Source: an uncultured Nitrospirota bacterium
Lineage (GTDB): Bacteria > CG2-30-53-67
Length of the DNA: 64,000 bases
NCBI GenBank assembly: GCA_947259355.1
Contig: CAMYMF010000004.1
Span: 1 to 64,000 of the forward strand
Direction: 5' to 3'
The position numbers and the translations under genes are program-made. Shown here piece by piece: positions 46,878 through 55,023 of this stretch. The notes beneath the pieces are model-generated. The model had not been told where the DNA came from and did not search any database. It worked only from the letters and a program-made list of their open reading frames with translations. Position 1 is the stretch's first letter. Every line of letters begins with the position of its first letter.

Positions 46878-47168
46878 TCAACTCAGATGGGCGTTATACG
46901 CTCGCCGGTCGCTCTGCTTCAGCAATTCTCCATAGGCATGAAGCACGGTCTCTTGAATCCGCTCGCGTGTTTGGTTGTTCAGGGGATGGGCCATATCCCG
47001 GTAGCTGCCGTCCGCCTGCCGGCGACTGGGCATGGCAACGAAGACGCCTTTGCGTCCTTCAATGATCTTAACGTCCCGCACCACAAAGCAATCGTCAAAT
47101 GTTACCGCGGCATACGCTCTCAACTGCTTGTCGGCAACGGGGTAGATGCGAACCTCCGTGATCTCCAT
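46878..47168 (-). CDS. spoVG: SpoVG family regulatory protein
   Basis: A 96-residue SpoVG (MEITEVRIYPV, LRAYAAVTFDDCFVVRDVKI, GVFVAMPSRRQADGSYRDMAHP). In Firmicutes it is a site-specific nucleic-acid-binding regulator; it is also common in non-sporulating deltaproteobacteria next to ispE and prs. Role here is likely global regulation, not sporulation. Confidence 0.95.
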   Translation of the reverse strand: MEITEVRIYPVADKQLRAYAAVTFDDCFVVRDVKIIEGRKGVFVAMPSRRQADGSYRDMAHPLNNQTRERIQETVLHAYGELLKQSDRRAYNAHLS

Positions 47169-47220
47169 TCAGCAAATCACCACCTTTCTCATGGGAGTCT
47201 GATAGATTGGATTAGAAACG

Positions 47221-48102
47221 CTACGGCTTGGACGACGGTACCGGAACGGCATCGAGGGTACGCACCAGATAGGTGGCGAGTTCCCGGCGCCGTTGCAGGA
47301 CCTGTCGGGCCGAAGCAGCCGTCTGCCGGTTAGGGAAAACACCGAAGACGGTTGGACCACTTCCCGACATCAACCCGGTCAAGGCGCCCAGTTCACGAAG
47401 AGATTCCTTGATCTCTCCGAGAACGGGAAAGGCCTTCAGGGTTGCGCCTTCCAGGTCGTTCTCTAATGGAAATCTAGCATCCTCAAAGGCAGTGATAGAG
47501 AACCGCAGCATGCTAATATGTTTATTTTTTATTGTCAACCCTAAATTTAGACTTTCGTAGGCCCAGGGCGTGGAGACCCGAAAACCGGGATTTACCAGAA
47601 CCACCCAAAGGGGCGGCTTGGGTGGGCGCAGCGGGGTCAGCTGTTCGCCCCGTCCCTTCGCAAAAGCCGTCGGCGACAGCAGAAAGAAAGGTACATCCAT
47701 ACCGAGTTCTACGGCCATGGTGCGGAGTCGCTCAGCGGGGTAGTCCAGCCCCCAAAGCCGGTTGAGTCCCGCCAGGGTTGCCGCAGCGTCACTACTGCCG
47801 CCACCCAGTCCCGCGGCCACGGGAATTTGCTTGGCCAGGTGAATCCGCACCGCCGGCGCTCGTCCCGCCTCAAGCGCAAGCCTTTCCGCGGCCCGATAGA
47901 CAAGGTTCTCTTGTCCCAGGGGCAGCGCGGAGGTGTCCGAGGCCAACACGATACCGTCATCACCCTGTGCAATCTCGAGGGTGTCGTAGAGCGAGACCAT
48001 CTGCAGGACCGTTTCGATCTCATGGTAGCCGTCGGGCCGCTTACCACGCACGATCAACCCGAGGTTGATCTTGGCCGGCGCTTGCATGATGATACGCTTC
48101 AC
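47221..48102 (-). CDS. ispE: 4-diphosphocytidyl-2-C-methyl-D-erythritol kinase
   Basis: A 293-residue GHMP kinase of the MEP isoprenoid pathway. APAKINLGLIVRGKRPDGYHEIETV is seen at the N-terminus in consecutive short blocks, the ATP loop is PVAAGLGGGSSDAAATL (about 92-108), and GLMSGSGPTVFGVF lies near the C-terminus. I start at the GTG at 48102 with GGGAG upstream; an ATG five codons later is also possible. It is followed by spoVG 52 bp downstream. Confidence 0.94.
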   Translation of the reverse strand: MKRIIMQAPAKINLGLIVRGKRPDGYHEIETVLQMVSLYDTLEIAQGDDGIVLASDTSALPLGQENLVYRAAERLALEAGRAPAVRIHLAKQIPVAAGLGGGSSDAAATLAGLNRLWGLDYPAERLRTMAVELGMDVPFFLLSPTAFAKGRGEQLTPLRPPKPPLWVVLVNPGFRVSTPWAYESLNLGLTIKNKHISMLRFSITAFEDARFPLENDLEGATLKAFPVLGEIKESLRELGALTGLMSGSGPTVFGVFPNRQTAASARQVLQRRRELATYLVRTLDAVPVPSSKP

Positions 48103-48132
48103 AGCGGAGCACTCCCGTCCGTGCCGCACGGA

Positions 48133-48909
48133 TCACAGGATAGACGGCACCTCAAAGAGATGATCTTCCATGGGGTCATTGAGATGAATGGCGCGGTATT
48201 GCACCAGGAATTCACTGCCGTCGGCGCGACGCAGGGTGATTCGAAAGGGAAGGACAACCCCGTCGACGGTACGGAAATCCTCAAAGAGCAGCGACTCCAC
48301 CGGTGTGCCGGTACCATCGGTGCGCTCCCACCGCAGGACTGCGCCGTCCGCCCTCAGGGTAAGCTGCTCCGCTACCCGGCCTTTGTCGAGGCGGGACACC
48401 ACCGTTTCATCATTCTGCGTCTCGGTGCGAATCTGTTCAGGTCGCCAGGAAGCGAGGGGCGGCTGCCCCATGAGAACCCCGAGCAGATCCTGGGCCGTCA
48501 GCGAAATACCAAGGTAGCGTTTGAGCTCCTGACGGTGCGGGGAGAAGCGAAGCCTGCGTCCCTCGCCGGGCAATACCAACACTCCCGTCTCCCCGCGCAC
48601 GGTGAGCAGCAGCTGCAGACCGCCAAGGGGGTCATGCAGTTCGAGGCGCAGCCTCTCGGGCACCCGGAGGCGGACGAACTCGTTCGCGGCGAGACTCTGT
48701 CCGGGTGTTTCAAGCCGCGCACGGGCCAGACCGCTCAGTGTCTCGATGCTTTCCGTTCGGGCGCGGATACGAGCCAGAACTTGCCGGTTTCGGAGAATTT
48801 CATCCGGTGACAGGCGATGGGGTGGCACCGTGGCACAGGCTGGCAGGATGAAGAGCAGTGCACAGAGGATGCGTCGGCGGCTCCGGCCCGACATTGCAAC
48901 ACGTGCCAT
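48133..48909 (-). CDS. DUF4292 lipoprotein (LolB-like fold)
   Basis: A 258-residue lipoprotein with signal peptide and lipobox LPAC (lipidated Cys about 25). The body is rich in beta strands (FVRLRVPERLRLELHDPLGG, LLLTVRGETGVLVLPGEGR), as in DUF4292 proteins, which resemble the LolB/LppX lipid-carrier fold. It lies between a TPR lipoprotein and ispE, a conserved order in relatives. Likely a periplasmic/outer-membrane lipid or lipoprotein handler, by inference. Confidence 0.75.
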   Translation of the reverse strand: MARVAMSGRSRRRILCALLFILPACATVPPHRLSPDEILRNRQVLARIRARTESIETLSGLARARLETPGQSLAANEFVRLRVPERLRLELHDPLGGLQLLLTVRGETGVLVLPGEGRRLRFSPHRQELKRYLGISLTAQDLLGVLMGQPPLASWRPEQIRTETQNDETVVSRLDKGRVAEQLTLRADGAVLRWERTDGTGTPVESLLFEDFRTVDGVVLPFRITLRRADGSEFLVQYRAIHLNDPMEDHLFEVPSIL

Positions 48910-49002
48910 GGACCTCTCTCAATGGACAACGGCGGCGCACAGCATGTCGGCAACATGTCCCCCAACACAGCCTACCGGGCGCCGGGACCCCGGGACGGGG
49001 CA

Positions 49003-50742
49003 TCAGGGCGGGCTGATTTCCCCCTGCAGTTTCTTCCGGAGGGTTTCATTGTCCGGATCGGCCTCCAGCGCTTTGTTCCAGAGCTCCTGGGCTTTCTGCG
49101 AGTTGCCGAGCTTCATGTACGCATCTCCCAAATGCTCTGTGATCACCGGATCCCCCGGCACATTCCGGCGCGCCTTTTCCAGGTACTTCAGCGCATCGTT
49201 GTAGCGCTTCGCCTTGTAATAGACCCATCCCAAGCTGTCGAGATAATAGCCGTCCTCCGGCTTGATCTCCAAGGCACGCCGCACCAGCGCCTCCGCCTCC
49301 TCCAGGTTGATTCCCCGATCGGCAAACATGTAGCTGAGATAATTGAGTGCGTGGCTGTGCACCGGATTGAGTTCGATGGTCTTACGAAAGGCCGCCACCG
49401 CCTCCTCAAAGCGCTTCTGGCGCTCCAGGATAACACCCACCTGAAAATGAAGGTTGTCGTCTTCCCCATTGAGCTCAATGGCTTTCTGATAAGCTCTGAG
49501 CGCCGCGTCATCCTCCTCAAGGCTGGCATAGAAAGAGCCCAAATACATGAAGACATCCGGGTTGTCTGGAAACTCGTCGCCGGTCTTGGTCAGCAGGCTG
49601 ATGGCTTTGCGGGGCTCCTCCATCTTCTGGTAGAGCTGTGCCAGCCGAAAGATCGTGCTCAGATCGTCCGGCGTGGCCTCCAGAACCATCCGATACTCCT
49701 TCTCGGCAAGGTGGTACTCCTCCAGCTGCTCGTGGGTCGCCCCGAGGTAGAAGTGGGCCTTTTCATTCTCGGGCTGCAACGCCAGAACGATGCGAAATTC
49801 CTGCACCGCCCGGGTCAGCATCCCCTGCTGCAGATAGAGGAGGCCAATCTTCAGATGGGCGTCGGCATTGTTCGGCTCCAGCTCTCCCAGCTGACTCAGC
49901 TGAACCAGCGCTTTGTCCATCTGGTCTTCCTTGATATAGAGCAGTCCCAGGCGTTCCTGAATCTGGGAGAAATGAGGGTTGATCTTCAGCGCCCGTTGAT
50001 AGACCTGGATAGCCTTGTCTGGTTTCTCCGCGATTTCATGGATGGCGCCGAGACTGAGATAGGCCGGCATAAAGTCAGGCCGCTCTTCAATGCTTCTTTC
50101 AAGATAACGGGCGGCTTTGCCATACTCCTTCTGGTTTGCATGGATACGGCCGAGATAGTAGTGCGCCACTGCCGTGTAGCGCTGCTTGGTTGCCAGCTCT
50201 TCGAACAGAGCGATGGCCTCATCGGGGCGTCCTGTCTGAAGATAGAGGGTCCCCAGGAAGACGTATGCTTCCCGCTGATTGGCATCCTGCGCGAGCACCT
50301 TGCGGTACAGGCCGATGGCTTCCTCGGTGCGCTGCAAACTCGAGTAGACCCCGGCGGTGAGCATCATCAGCTCCACCGAATCGGGCGCCATCGCCAGCGC
50401 CCTCTCCGCGGCTGCCGCGGCCTCGTTGAGGAGACCGTTCTGCAGATAAAGCGATGCCAGATCGGACTGCAGCGTCACCGATTGCGGATCAGCGGCCACC
50501 GCCTGCTCCATGGCCGCGAGGGCTTCCTGATACTGGCCCTGAAAGCGGTATTGGTTGGCCAGCAGATACTGGGTGTAGGCCCGGGGCGAGGCAATCCGGG
50601 TCGGCCCGGAGAGCCACTGCGTCTCGGCCGACGGAGGTACCGCTTCTTGTTCGGTCACAATCTGCTCCGTCAAAGGAGCGCAGGCCGCCAACGTCAGGAT
50701 CGACAAGAGTATCGTTGACATGCGCCCTATCAAACTTGGCAT
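49003..50742 (-). CDS. Tetratricopeptide-repeat lipoprotein
   Basis: An approximately 579-residue envelope lipoprotein. The lipobox LAAC follows a short signal peptide (MPSLIGRMSTILLSILTLAAC; Cys about 21). Then come about a dozen TPR units (for example YQEALAAMEQAVAADPQS and FEEAVAAFRKTIELNPVH), covering nearly the whole chain. Such proteins act as scaffolds for outer-membrane assembly or polysaccharide systems. The start at 50742 is set by the signal peptide. It lies behind a strong promoter and a 200-nt leader (50743-50946). Confidence 0.85.
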   Translation of the reverse strand: MPSLIGRMSTILLSILTLAACAPLTEQIVTEQEAVPPSAETQWLSGPTRIASPRAYTQYLLANQYRFQGQYQEALAAMEQAVAADPQSVTLQSDLASLYLQNGLLNEAAAAAERALAMAPDSVELMMLTAGVYSSLQRTEEAIGLYRKVLAQDANQREAYVFLGTLYLQTGRPDEAIALFEELATKQRYTAVAHYYLGRIHANQKEYGKAARYLERSIEERPDFMPAYLSLGAIHEIAEKPDKAIQVYQRALKINPHFSQIQERLGLLYIKEDQMDKALVQLSQLGELEPNNADAHLKIGLLYLQQGMLTRAVQEFRIVLALQPENEKAHFYLGATHEQLEEYHLAEKEYRMVLEATPDDLSTIFRLAQLYQKMEEPRKAISLLTKTGDEFPDNPDVFMYLGSFYASLEEDDAALRAYQKAIELNGEDDNLHFQVGVILERQKRFEEAVAAFRKTIELNPVHSHALNYLSYMFADRGINLEEAEALVRRALEIKPEDGYYLDSLGWVYYKAKRYNDALKYLEKARRNVPGDPVITEHLGDAYMKLGNSQKAQELWNKALEADPDNETLRKKLQGEISPP

Positions 50743-50946
50743 AAGTTGACTCCAAAGGGTTCGGGGCTTCGGTCCGGCTTTACGGAAAGCACTCAGATTG
50801 CGAAACCGGTGGGGGCGAAGAGGTGTGTCACGGGGTTGCCTGCGCCGGTGCCCCCGGGCTCTCCCCACACCCGGTCAAAGCCTCTGTTACGGCCGCGTGG
50901 GGCTCCAACCCGTCCGCGATAAAGTCCTAAAAAAAACATAGAGTTA
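50743..50946 (-). promoter_or_regulatory. Long GC-rich leader of the TPR lipoprotein mRNA
   Basis: About 200 nt lie between the predicted transcription start and the ATG. On the minus strand CCCCAC (about 50852-50857) can pair with GTGGGG about 25 nt downstream, and GGGG/CCCC pairs follow. An eight-T run lies early in the leader. I do not recognise a known riboswitch class. Stable folding may control translation. Confidence 0.3.
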
Positions 50947-50952
50947 GGTAAT

Positions 50953-50981
50953 ACCTTAGCGGATTTCCCCATCGATGTCAA
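50953..50981 (-). promoter_or_regulatory. Sigma-70-type promoter for the TPR lipoprotein gene
   Basis: Minus strand TTGACA (50976-50981), a 17-nt spacer and TAAGGT (50953-50958). Confidence 0.65.
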
Positions 50982-51005
50982 AAGAAAAAGATGCCAGCGG
51001 TGCTT

Positions 51006-51034
51006 TTGATTTCGGCGCGGTTGTGTGTTAAGTT
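51006..51034 (+). promoter_or_regulatory. Sigma-70-type promoter for the ABC-2 exporter
   Basis: TTGATT (51006-51011), a 17-nt spacer and TAAGTT (51029-51034). The leader to the ATG at 51059 is under 20 nt. It is back-to-back with the TPR promoter. Confidence 0.55.
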
Positions 51035-51058
51035 CCCTGCTACACTTTGAGGGAACAG

Positions 51059-51991
51059 ATGGTACCGATCATTCTCGCCAAGGGCCTGACCAAGCGGTTC
51101 GGAGACCTCATTGCCGTAGACGGCATTGATTTCACCATCCACGAAAGGGAGTATTTCGGGTTTCTCGGCCCCAACGGCGCCGGCAAAACAAGCACCATTC
51201 GTATGCTCTACGGCCATTCCCCTATGACCGACGGCCAGCTGAAAGTCCTGGGCCTTGATATTCGTACAACAGCCCGGCGGATCAAGGAGCAGATCGGTGT
51301 GGTCTCTCAGGAGAACAATCTTGACACCGACCTGAGCGTGCTGGAAAACCTCTTGGTCTACGCCCGCTACTTCAACATGCCCAAACGGGAGGCCCGGCGG
51401 CGCGCGGACGAACTGATGGCATTCATGCAGCTGGAGGCCAAAGAGAAGAGCCGGGTGGAGCAGCTCTCCGGGGGCATGAAACGCCGTCTCGTACTGGCAC
51501 GGGCACTGATCAACAGACCGAAGATCCTTCTGCTGGACGAACCAACCACCGGCCTAGACCCCCAGGCCCGTCATCTCATCTGGCAGCGGCTCCGCTCCCT
51601 GAAGAGCGGCGGCACCGCCCTGGTCCTCACCACCCATTATATGGATGAAGCTGCGCAGCTCTGCGACCGGGTGGCCGTCATGGATGCGGGCCGCATCATT
51701 GCAACAGGCTCCCCCCAGGAGCTGGTCCGGGAACGGGTCGGCGCGGAGGTCCTGGAGCTGCGAATCGCGCCGGCGCTGGACGCCCAGGTGCTGCGGAGCA
51801 TCGCGGATCTGGACATCGAAACCGAGCGCTATGGCGACACCCTCTATCTCTATTTGCCCGAAGGCCACACCCTGGCCAAAACCCTCACCGACCGTCTCAT
51901 AGGGATCAACCACTCGGAAATGATCCACCGCCAGGCTACCCTGGAAGATCTCTTTCTGAGACTCACCGGCCGGGAGCTCGTGGAGCACTGA
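51059..51991 (+). CDS. ABC-2 exporter ATP-binding protein (NodI/DrrA-like)
   Basis: A 310-residue ATPase. Walker A is GPNGAGKTS (about 38-46), the signature LSGGMKRRLVLARALI (about 140-155), Walker B ILLLDEPTTGLDP and the H-switch TTHYMDEA. The C-terminal extension is the DrrA/NodI type. It is 2 bp upstream of its permease. The ATG at 51059 has GAGGGA upstream; a TTG at 51047 is less likely. Confidence 0.9.
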   Translation: MVPIILAKGLTKRFGDLIAVDGIDFTIHEREYFGFLGPNGAGKTSTIRMLYGHSPMTDGQLKVLGLDIRTTARRIKEQIGVVSQENNLDTDLSVLENLLVYARYFNMPKREARRRADELMAFMQLEAKEKSRVEQLSGGMKRRLVLARALINRPKILLLDEPTTGLDPQARHLIWQRLRSLKSGGTALVLTTHYMDEAAQLCDRVAVMDAGRIIATGSPQELVRERVGAEVLELRIAPALDAQVLRSIADLDIETERYGDTLYLYLPEGHTLAKTLTDRLIGINHSEMIHRQATLEDLFLRLTGRELVEH

Positions 51992-51993
51992 AC

Positions 51994-52776
51994 ATGAACG
52001 ACATCTTTCGGATACCTTCGGTTTCGTGGCGATGCCTGCGCGTGTGGCAGCGGGACCGGGACGCCTACATGAAATTCTACAAGCTGAGCCTTCTGGGGAA
52101 TCTGGGCGATCCCATCCTCTACCTCGTCGCCATGGGCTACGGCCTGGGGCGGTTCCTGAATCAGATAGAGGGGATGACTTATCTGGAGTTCATTGCTCCC
52201 GGTCTGGTCATCTCCTCATCCATGTTTGCCGCGTCCTTTGAATGTACCTACGGCTCTTTCCTGCGGATGATCTATCTGAAAACCTATGATGCCATCATTG
52301 CCACGCCCCTGAGCATTGAAGACGTGGTCTCCGGAGACATCCTCTGGGGAACGACCAAGGGGATGATCAGCGGCACCATCATGTTTGCCGTTGTGGGCGC
52401 CTTTGGCCTCATCGATTCCGTCTGGGCCGCAGGGATCCCCTTGCTGATCGTGCTGGTCAGCTTTCTCTTTGCCTCCCTGTCTATGGCAGCCACCTCCTTC
52501 GTCAAAACTTTTGAGGCGTTCAACTACTACATCACCCTGTTTCTCACACCCATGTTCTTCTTTTCGGGGGTCTTTTTCCCCCTCAACCGGCTGCCCGACT
52601 GGGTTTCTGTCGTTTCGAAGTTCCTGCCGCTGACCTATGCAGTGGAGATCTCCCGAGCCCTCATCTATGGGCAACCCTCCTGGATCGTTCCGGTGGGCCT
52701 CGCGCTCCTGCTGGGGCCGGCGCTCTTCTTTTACTGCGTTTCCATTAATCTGATGAAGCGGCGCGTCATTCAGTAA
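51994..52776 (+). CDS. ABC-2 type permease (NodJ/DrrB-like)
   Basis: A 260-residue membrane protein with six predicted TM segments and the ABC-2 signature FFSGVFFPLNRLPDWVSVVS (about 187-206). It partners the ATPase directly upstream to form an exporter. The NodIJ subgroup exports lipo-oligosaccharides and others export drugs or lipids; no neighbour indicates the cargo. Confidence 0.88.
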   Translation: MNDIFRIPSVSWRCLRVWQRDRDAYMKFYKLSLLGNLGDPILYLVAMGYGLGRFLNQIEGMTYLEFIAPGLVISSSMFAASFECTYGSFLRMIYLKTYDAIIATPLSIEDVVSGDILWGTTKGMISGTIMFAVVGAFGLIDSVWAAGIPLLIVLVSFLFASLSMAATSFVKTFEAFNYYITLFLTPMFFFSGVFFPLNRLPDWVSVVSKFLPLTYAVEISRALIYGQPSWIVPVGLALLLGPALFFYCVSINLMKRRVIQ

Positions 52777-52838
52777 GACTGGCATGAACGTTCAGCCAGC
52801 AGGGATCGGCGTCGGCCCCGTTGGGAAGCATTTCCGTC

Positions 52839-52867
52839 TTGACATGAAAATGGAGCTTTGATAGGAT
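52839..52867 (+). promoter_or_regulatory. Sigma-70-type promoter for the DksA-like gene
   Basis: TTGACA (52839-52844), a 17-nt spacer and TAGGAT (52862-52867). Confidence 0.65.
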
Positions 52868-52915
52868 TTAGGAATTTCATACCGCCAATGGATGTGCATA
52901 GCAGTTGAGGAGACG

Positions 52916-53323
52916 ATGGCGACGCGATCCCGGAAAACGTCCAAGACAGCCAAGAGCAAGAAAGCGAAAAGCTTCGAGAAAATCCGGCAGCACTTGCTCG
53001 AAAAGAAGAAAACGATTCTGGATGGGACCAACGCTGCGATCAACAGAAAGCTGGGCGCCCACAACGAGAATCTACCCGAACTCGCCGATCAGGCCTCCGT
53101 GGAAATGGACAGCAATTTTCTGCTCCGCCTGAAGGGCCGGGAGAAGAAACTGCTGACCAAGATTGACCAGGCCCTGGAGCGCATTGACAAGGGAACGTTC
53201 GGGATCTGCGAAGTCTGCGAAGAGGAGATCGGCCTGAAGCGGCTCGAGGCGCGACCGGTGACCACCATGTGCATCGAGTGCAAGACCGACGAAGAAGAGC
53301 GGGAAAAGATCACCCGCGCCTGA
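52916..53323 (+). CDS. dksA: DksA/TraR-family zinc-finger transcription regulator
   Basis: A 135-residue RNA-polymerase secondary-channel factor. A Lys-rich N-terminus leads to a coiled coil whose tip reads ELADQA (DksA has DxxDxA; here the first Asp is Glu). The C4 zinc finger is CEVC (about 99-102) and CIEC (about 120-123), followed by an end helix (KTDEEEREKITRA). The start at 52916 has GAGGAGA upstream. It may act with ppGpp in stringent control. The altered tip means activity is not certain. Confidence 0.88.
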   Translation: MATRSRKTSKTAKSKKAKSFEKIRQHLLEKKKTILDGTNAAINRKLGAHNENLPELADQASVEMDSNFLLRLKGREKKLLTKIDQALERIDKGTFGICEVCEEEIGLKRLEARPVTTMCIECKTDEEEREKITRA

Positions 53324-53408
53324 TGTTCCCTCGACGCTTAATCCCCCCTGTTCACTGCCTACGCACAAGACGGACCCCACGAAGGCCGTTGCATTGTTGG
53401 CGTTGCGC

Positions 53409-54197
53409 CTACGTGCGCGCCGTTGCCTCGTCGCGAGCCAGACAGGCCGCCCCCAGGGCCCCGATGAGCTGCGGGTCGGCAGGCACATTTACCGGCCCCT
53501 GAAGGCGCTGCTGCAGGGCTGCCACAACGCCTCGATTCAGGGCCACCCCGCCGCTCATGAACAGCGGCGGCTCGAAACCCACCCGGCTGAGCAATGCCAT
53601 CGTCCTCTCCGCAATAGAAGCGTGCACCCCGCGAACAATATCCGCCACGGGCCGTCCTTCGGCAAGCAGCGAGATGACCTCCGACTCGGCAAAGACGGTA
53701 CAGAGGCTGTTGATCGGTGCGCATTGCGCCGCCACCGCCTCGGGCACGCTCCCCATTGCGTCGAGACCCATTTCCAACACCTTCGCCATCACCTCCAGGA
53801 AGCGGCCGGTTCCGGCGGCACAGCGATCGTTCATGGCGAAGTCCACCATGCGGCCCGATCGGTCGAGCAGAATCACCTTGCTGTCCTGCCCACCGATATC
53901 GATAACTGTGCGAACACCCGGCAACACGTGGTGAGCCCCCCGGGCATGGCAGCTGATCTCGGTGAGTCGGGCGTCGGCCACCGCCACGCTCTTGCGCCCG
54001 TAACCGGTTGCCACGACACGGCGCAAATCCTCCCGGCTGATCCGCGCCTGTGCCAGGCACGCGCCGAGCGCTGCGTCGGCAGCCCGGGACCCCGCGACGC
54101 CGGTGTCGGAGACAGCCTGTGCCAGCACCTTGCTCTGGCCATCGAGCAGCACTGCCTTGGTCGTTCTGGAGCCGACGTCAATACCCGCAAACAACAT
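53409..54197 (-). CDS. Orphan 2-hydroxyacyl-CoA dehydratase activator (BadF/HgdC-type ATPase)
   Basis: A 262-residue ASKHA-fold ATPase. GIDVGSRTTKAVLL is the phosphate-1 motif and VIDIGGQDSKVI the phosphate-2 motif. NDRCAAGTGRF and NSLCTVFAESEV supply the two Cys that would bind the shared [4Fe-4S] cluster of the homodimer. Activators of this type drive an electron into 2-hydroxyacyl-CoA dehydratases or benzoyl-CoA reductases at the cost of ATP. No dehydratase subunit is adjacent, so the partner must lie elsewhere. It has a strong own promoter. Confidence 0.88.
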   Translation of the reverse strand: MLFAGIDVGSRTTKAVLLDGQSKVLAQAVSDTGVAGSRAADAALGACLAQARISREDLRRVVATGYGRKSVAVADARLTEISCHARGAHHVLPGVRTVIDIGGQDSKVILLDRSGRMVDFAMNDRCAAGTGRFLEVMAKVLEMGLDAMGSVPEAVAAQCAPINSLCTVFAESEVISLLAEGRPVADIVRGVHASIAERTMALLSRVGFEPPLFMSGGVALNRGVVAALQQRLQGPVNVPADPQLIGALGAACLARDEATART

Positions 54198-54233
54198 ATA
54201 AATCCTTGTTTCTATGGTATTTTTTTTTGGCCA

Positions 54234-54262
54234 ATCATAGCACGGACGGCCCGCGATGACAA
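54234..54262 (-). promoter_or_regulatory. Extended -10 promoter for the activator gene
   Basis: Minus strand TTGTCA (54257-54262), a 17-nt spacer and TATGAT (54234-54239) preceded by TGC. Confidence 0.65.
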
Positions 54263-54272
54263 GGGATACACC

Positions 54273-54302
54273 TTGACACTTTTTTTGAGATTGGGCTATA
54301 CT
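54273..54302 (+). promoter_or_regulatory. Promoter for the HAMP membrane protein
   Basis: TTGACA (54273-54278), an 18-nt spacer and TATACT (54297-54302), about 35 nt before the ATG. Confidence 0.6.
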
Positions 54303-54337
54303 GGCAGTACGACTAACACACCGATTTCTGAGGTATT

Positions 54338-54886
54338 ATGGAAAAAGCCGGTCCGACAAAACAACGTTTCTTTGTCGAACGGGACCTGTTTTTCCAGACC
54401 CTGACCCTGCTGCTTACGGTCCTGCTCGGCGGGTTTCTCCTGCTGTTACTTTCCAAAACCATCAGCGGCTACGTCGACTCCTCCGTACTTTTTCTCATGC
54501 TTTTCGTCGGCTATTTTCTCCTGATCATCTTCTTTGCCTGGTCTCTGTCCACCAAATTTATCGGACCCTTCGGCCGGCTCAAGGAGAACATGCAGGCGAT
54601 CTCCGGGGGCGACCTCACCGTACGTCTCTCTGTGCGCCAAGGCGACGATATTCGGATCAAGGACTTCGTGGAAGAAGCCAACCACATGATCGGGTCGGTT
54701 AATCAATGCCTGGAGCAGATCAAAGGACCCTGTCGCGAAACGGAGATCCTCTCGGAGAGAATCCTGAGCAAGCTCAGAAACAACCCTGATGCCGCCGGGC
54801 AAGAATGCGTGTCGCACCTGGAAACCCTCCGCGACAACGTCAAAGAGATTACTCAAATCAGCGAGCGATTCAAAACGAGCGGCTAG
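54338..54886 (+). CDS. Two-TM HAMP-domain protein without output domain
   Basis: A 182-residue inner-membrane protein. The TM segments are about 18-41 and 47-70, with almost no periplasmic loop. A HAMP domain follows (about 70-122; GPFGRLKENMQAISGGDL), then a helical, probably coiled-coil end (about 125-180). No kinase, methyl-accepting or cyclase domain is present. It could be a signalling adaptor or a scaffold; similar small HAMP proteins are common in deltaproteobacteria and remain uncharacterised. GAGG at 54330-54333 supports the start. Confidence 0.75.
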   Translation: MEKAGPTKQRFFVERDLFFQTLTLLLTVLLGGFLLLLLSKTISGYVDSSVLFLMLFVGYFLLIIFFAWSLSTKFIGPFGRLKENMQAISGGDLTVRLSVRQGDDIRIKDFVEEANHMIGSVNQCLEQIKGPCRETEILSERILSKLRNNPDAAGQECVSHLETLRDNVKEITQISERFKTSG

Positions 54887-54920
54887 CTCGGTCTCGGCAC
54901 TCCTTGGCTCTCCTGCGCTT

Positions 54921-54950
54921 TTGACAATCCTCTGGATGATGGGATATGTT
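54921..54950 (+). promoter_or_regulatory. Promoter for glnE
   Basis: TTGACA (54921-54926), an 18-nt spacer and TATGTT (54945-54950). The leader to the ATG at 55024 is about 67 nt. Confidence 0.6.
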
Positions 54951-55023
54951 TTGAGCGGTCGCATCGGCACGGCCAATCCGAAACAGCGGTGCACCCCCAC
55001 GACCGCATGGACGCTAAAAAACC

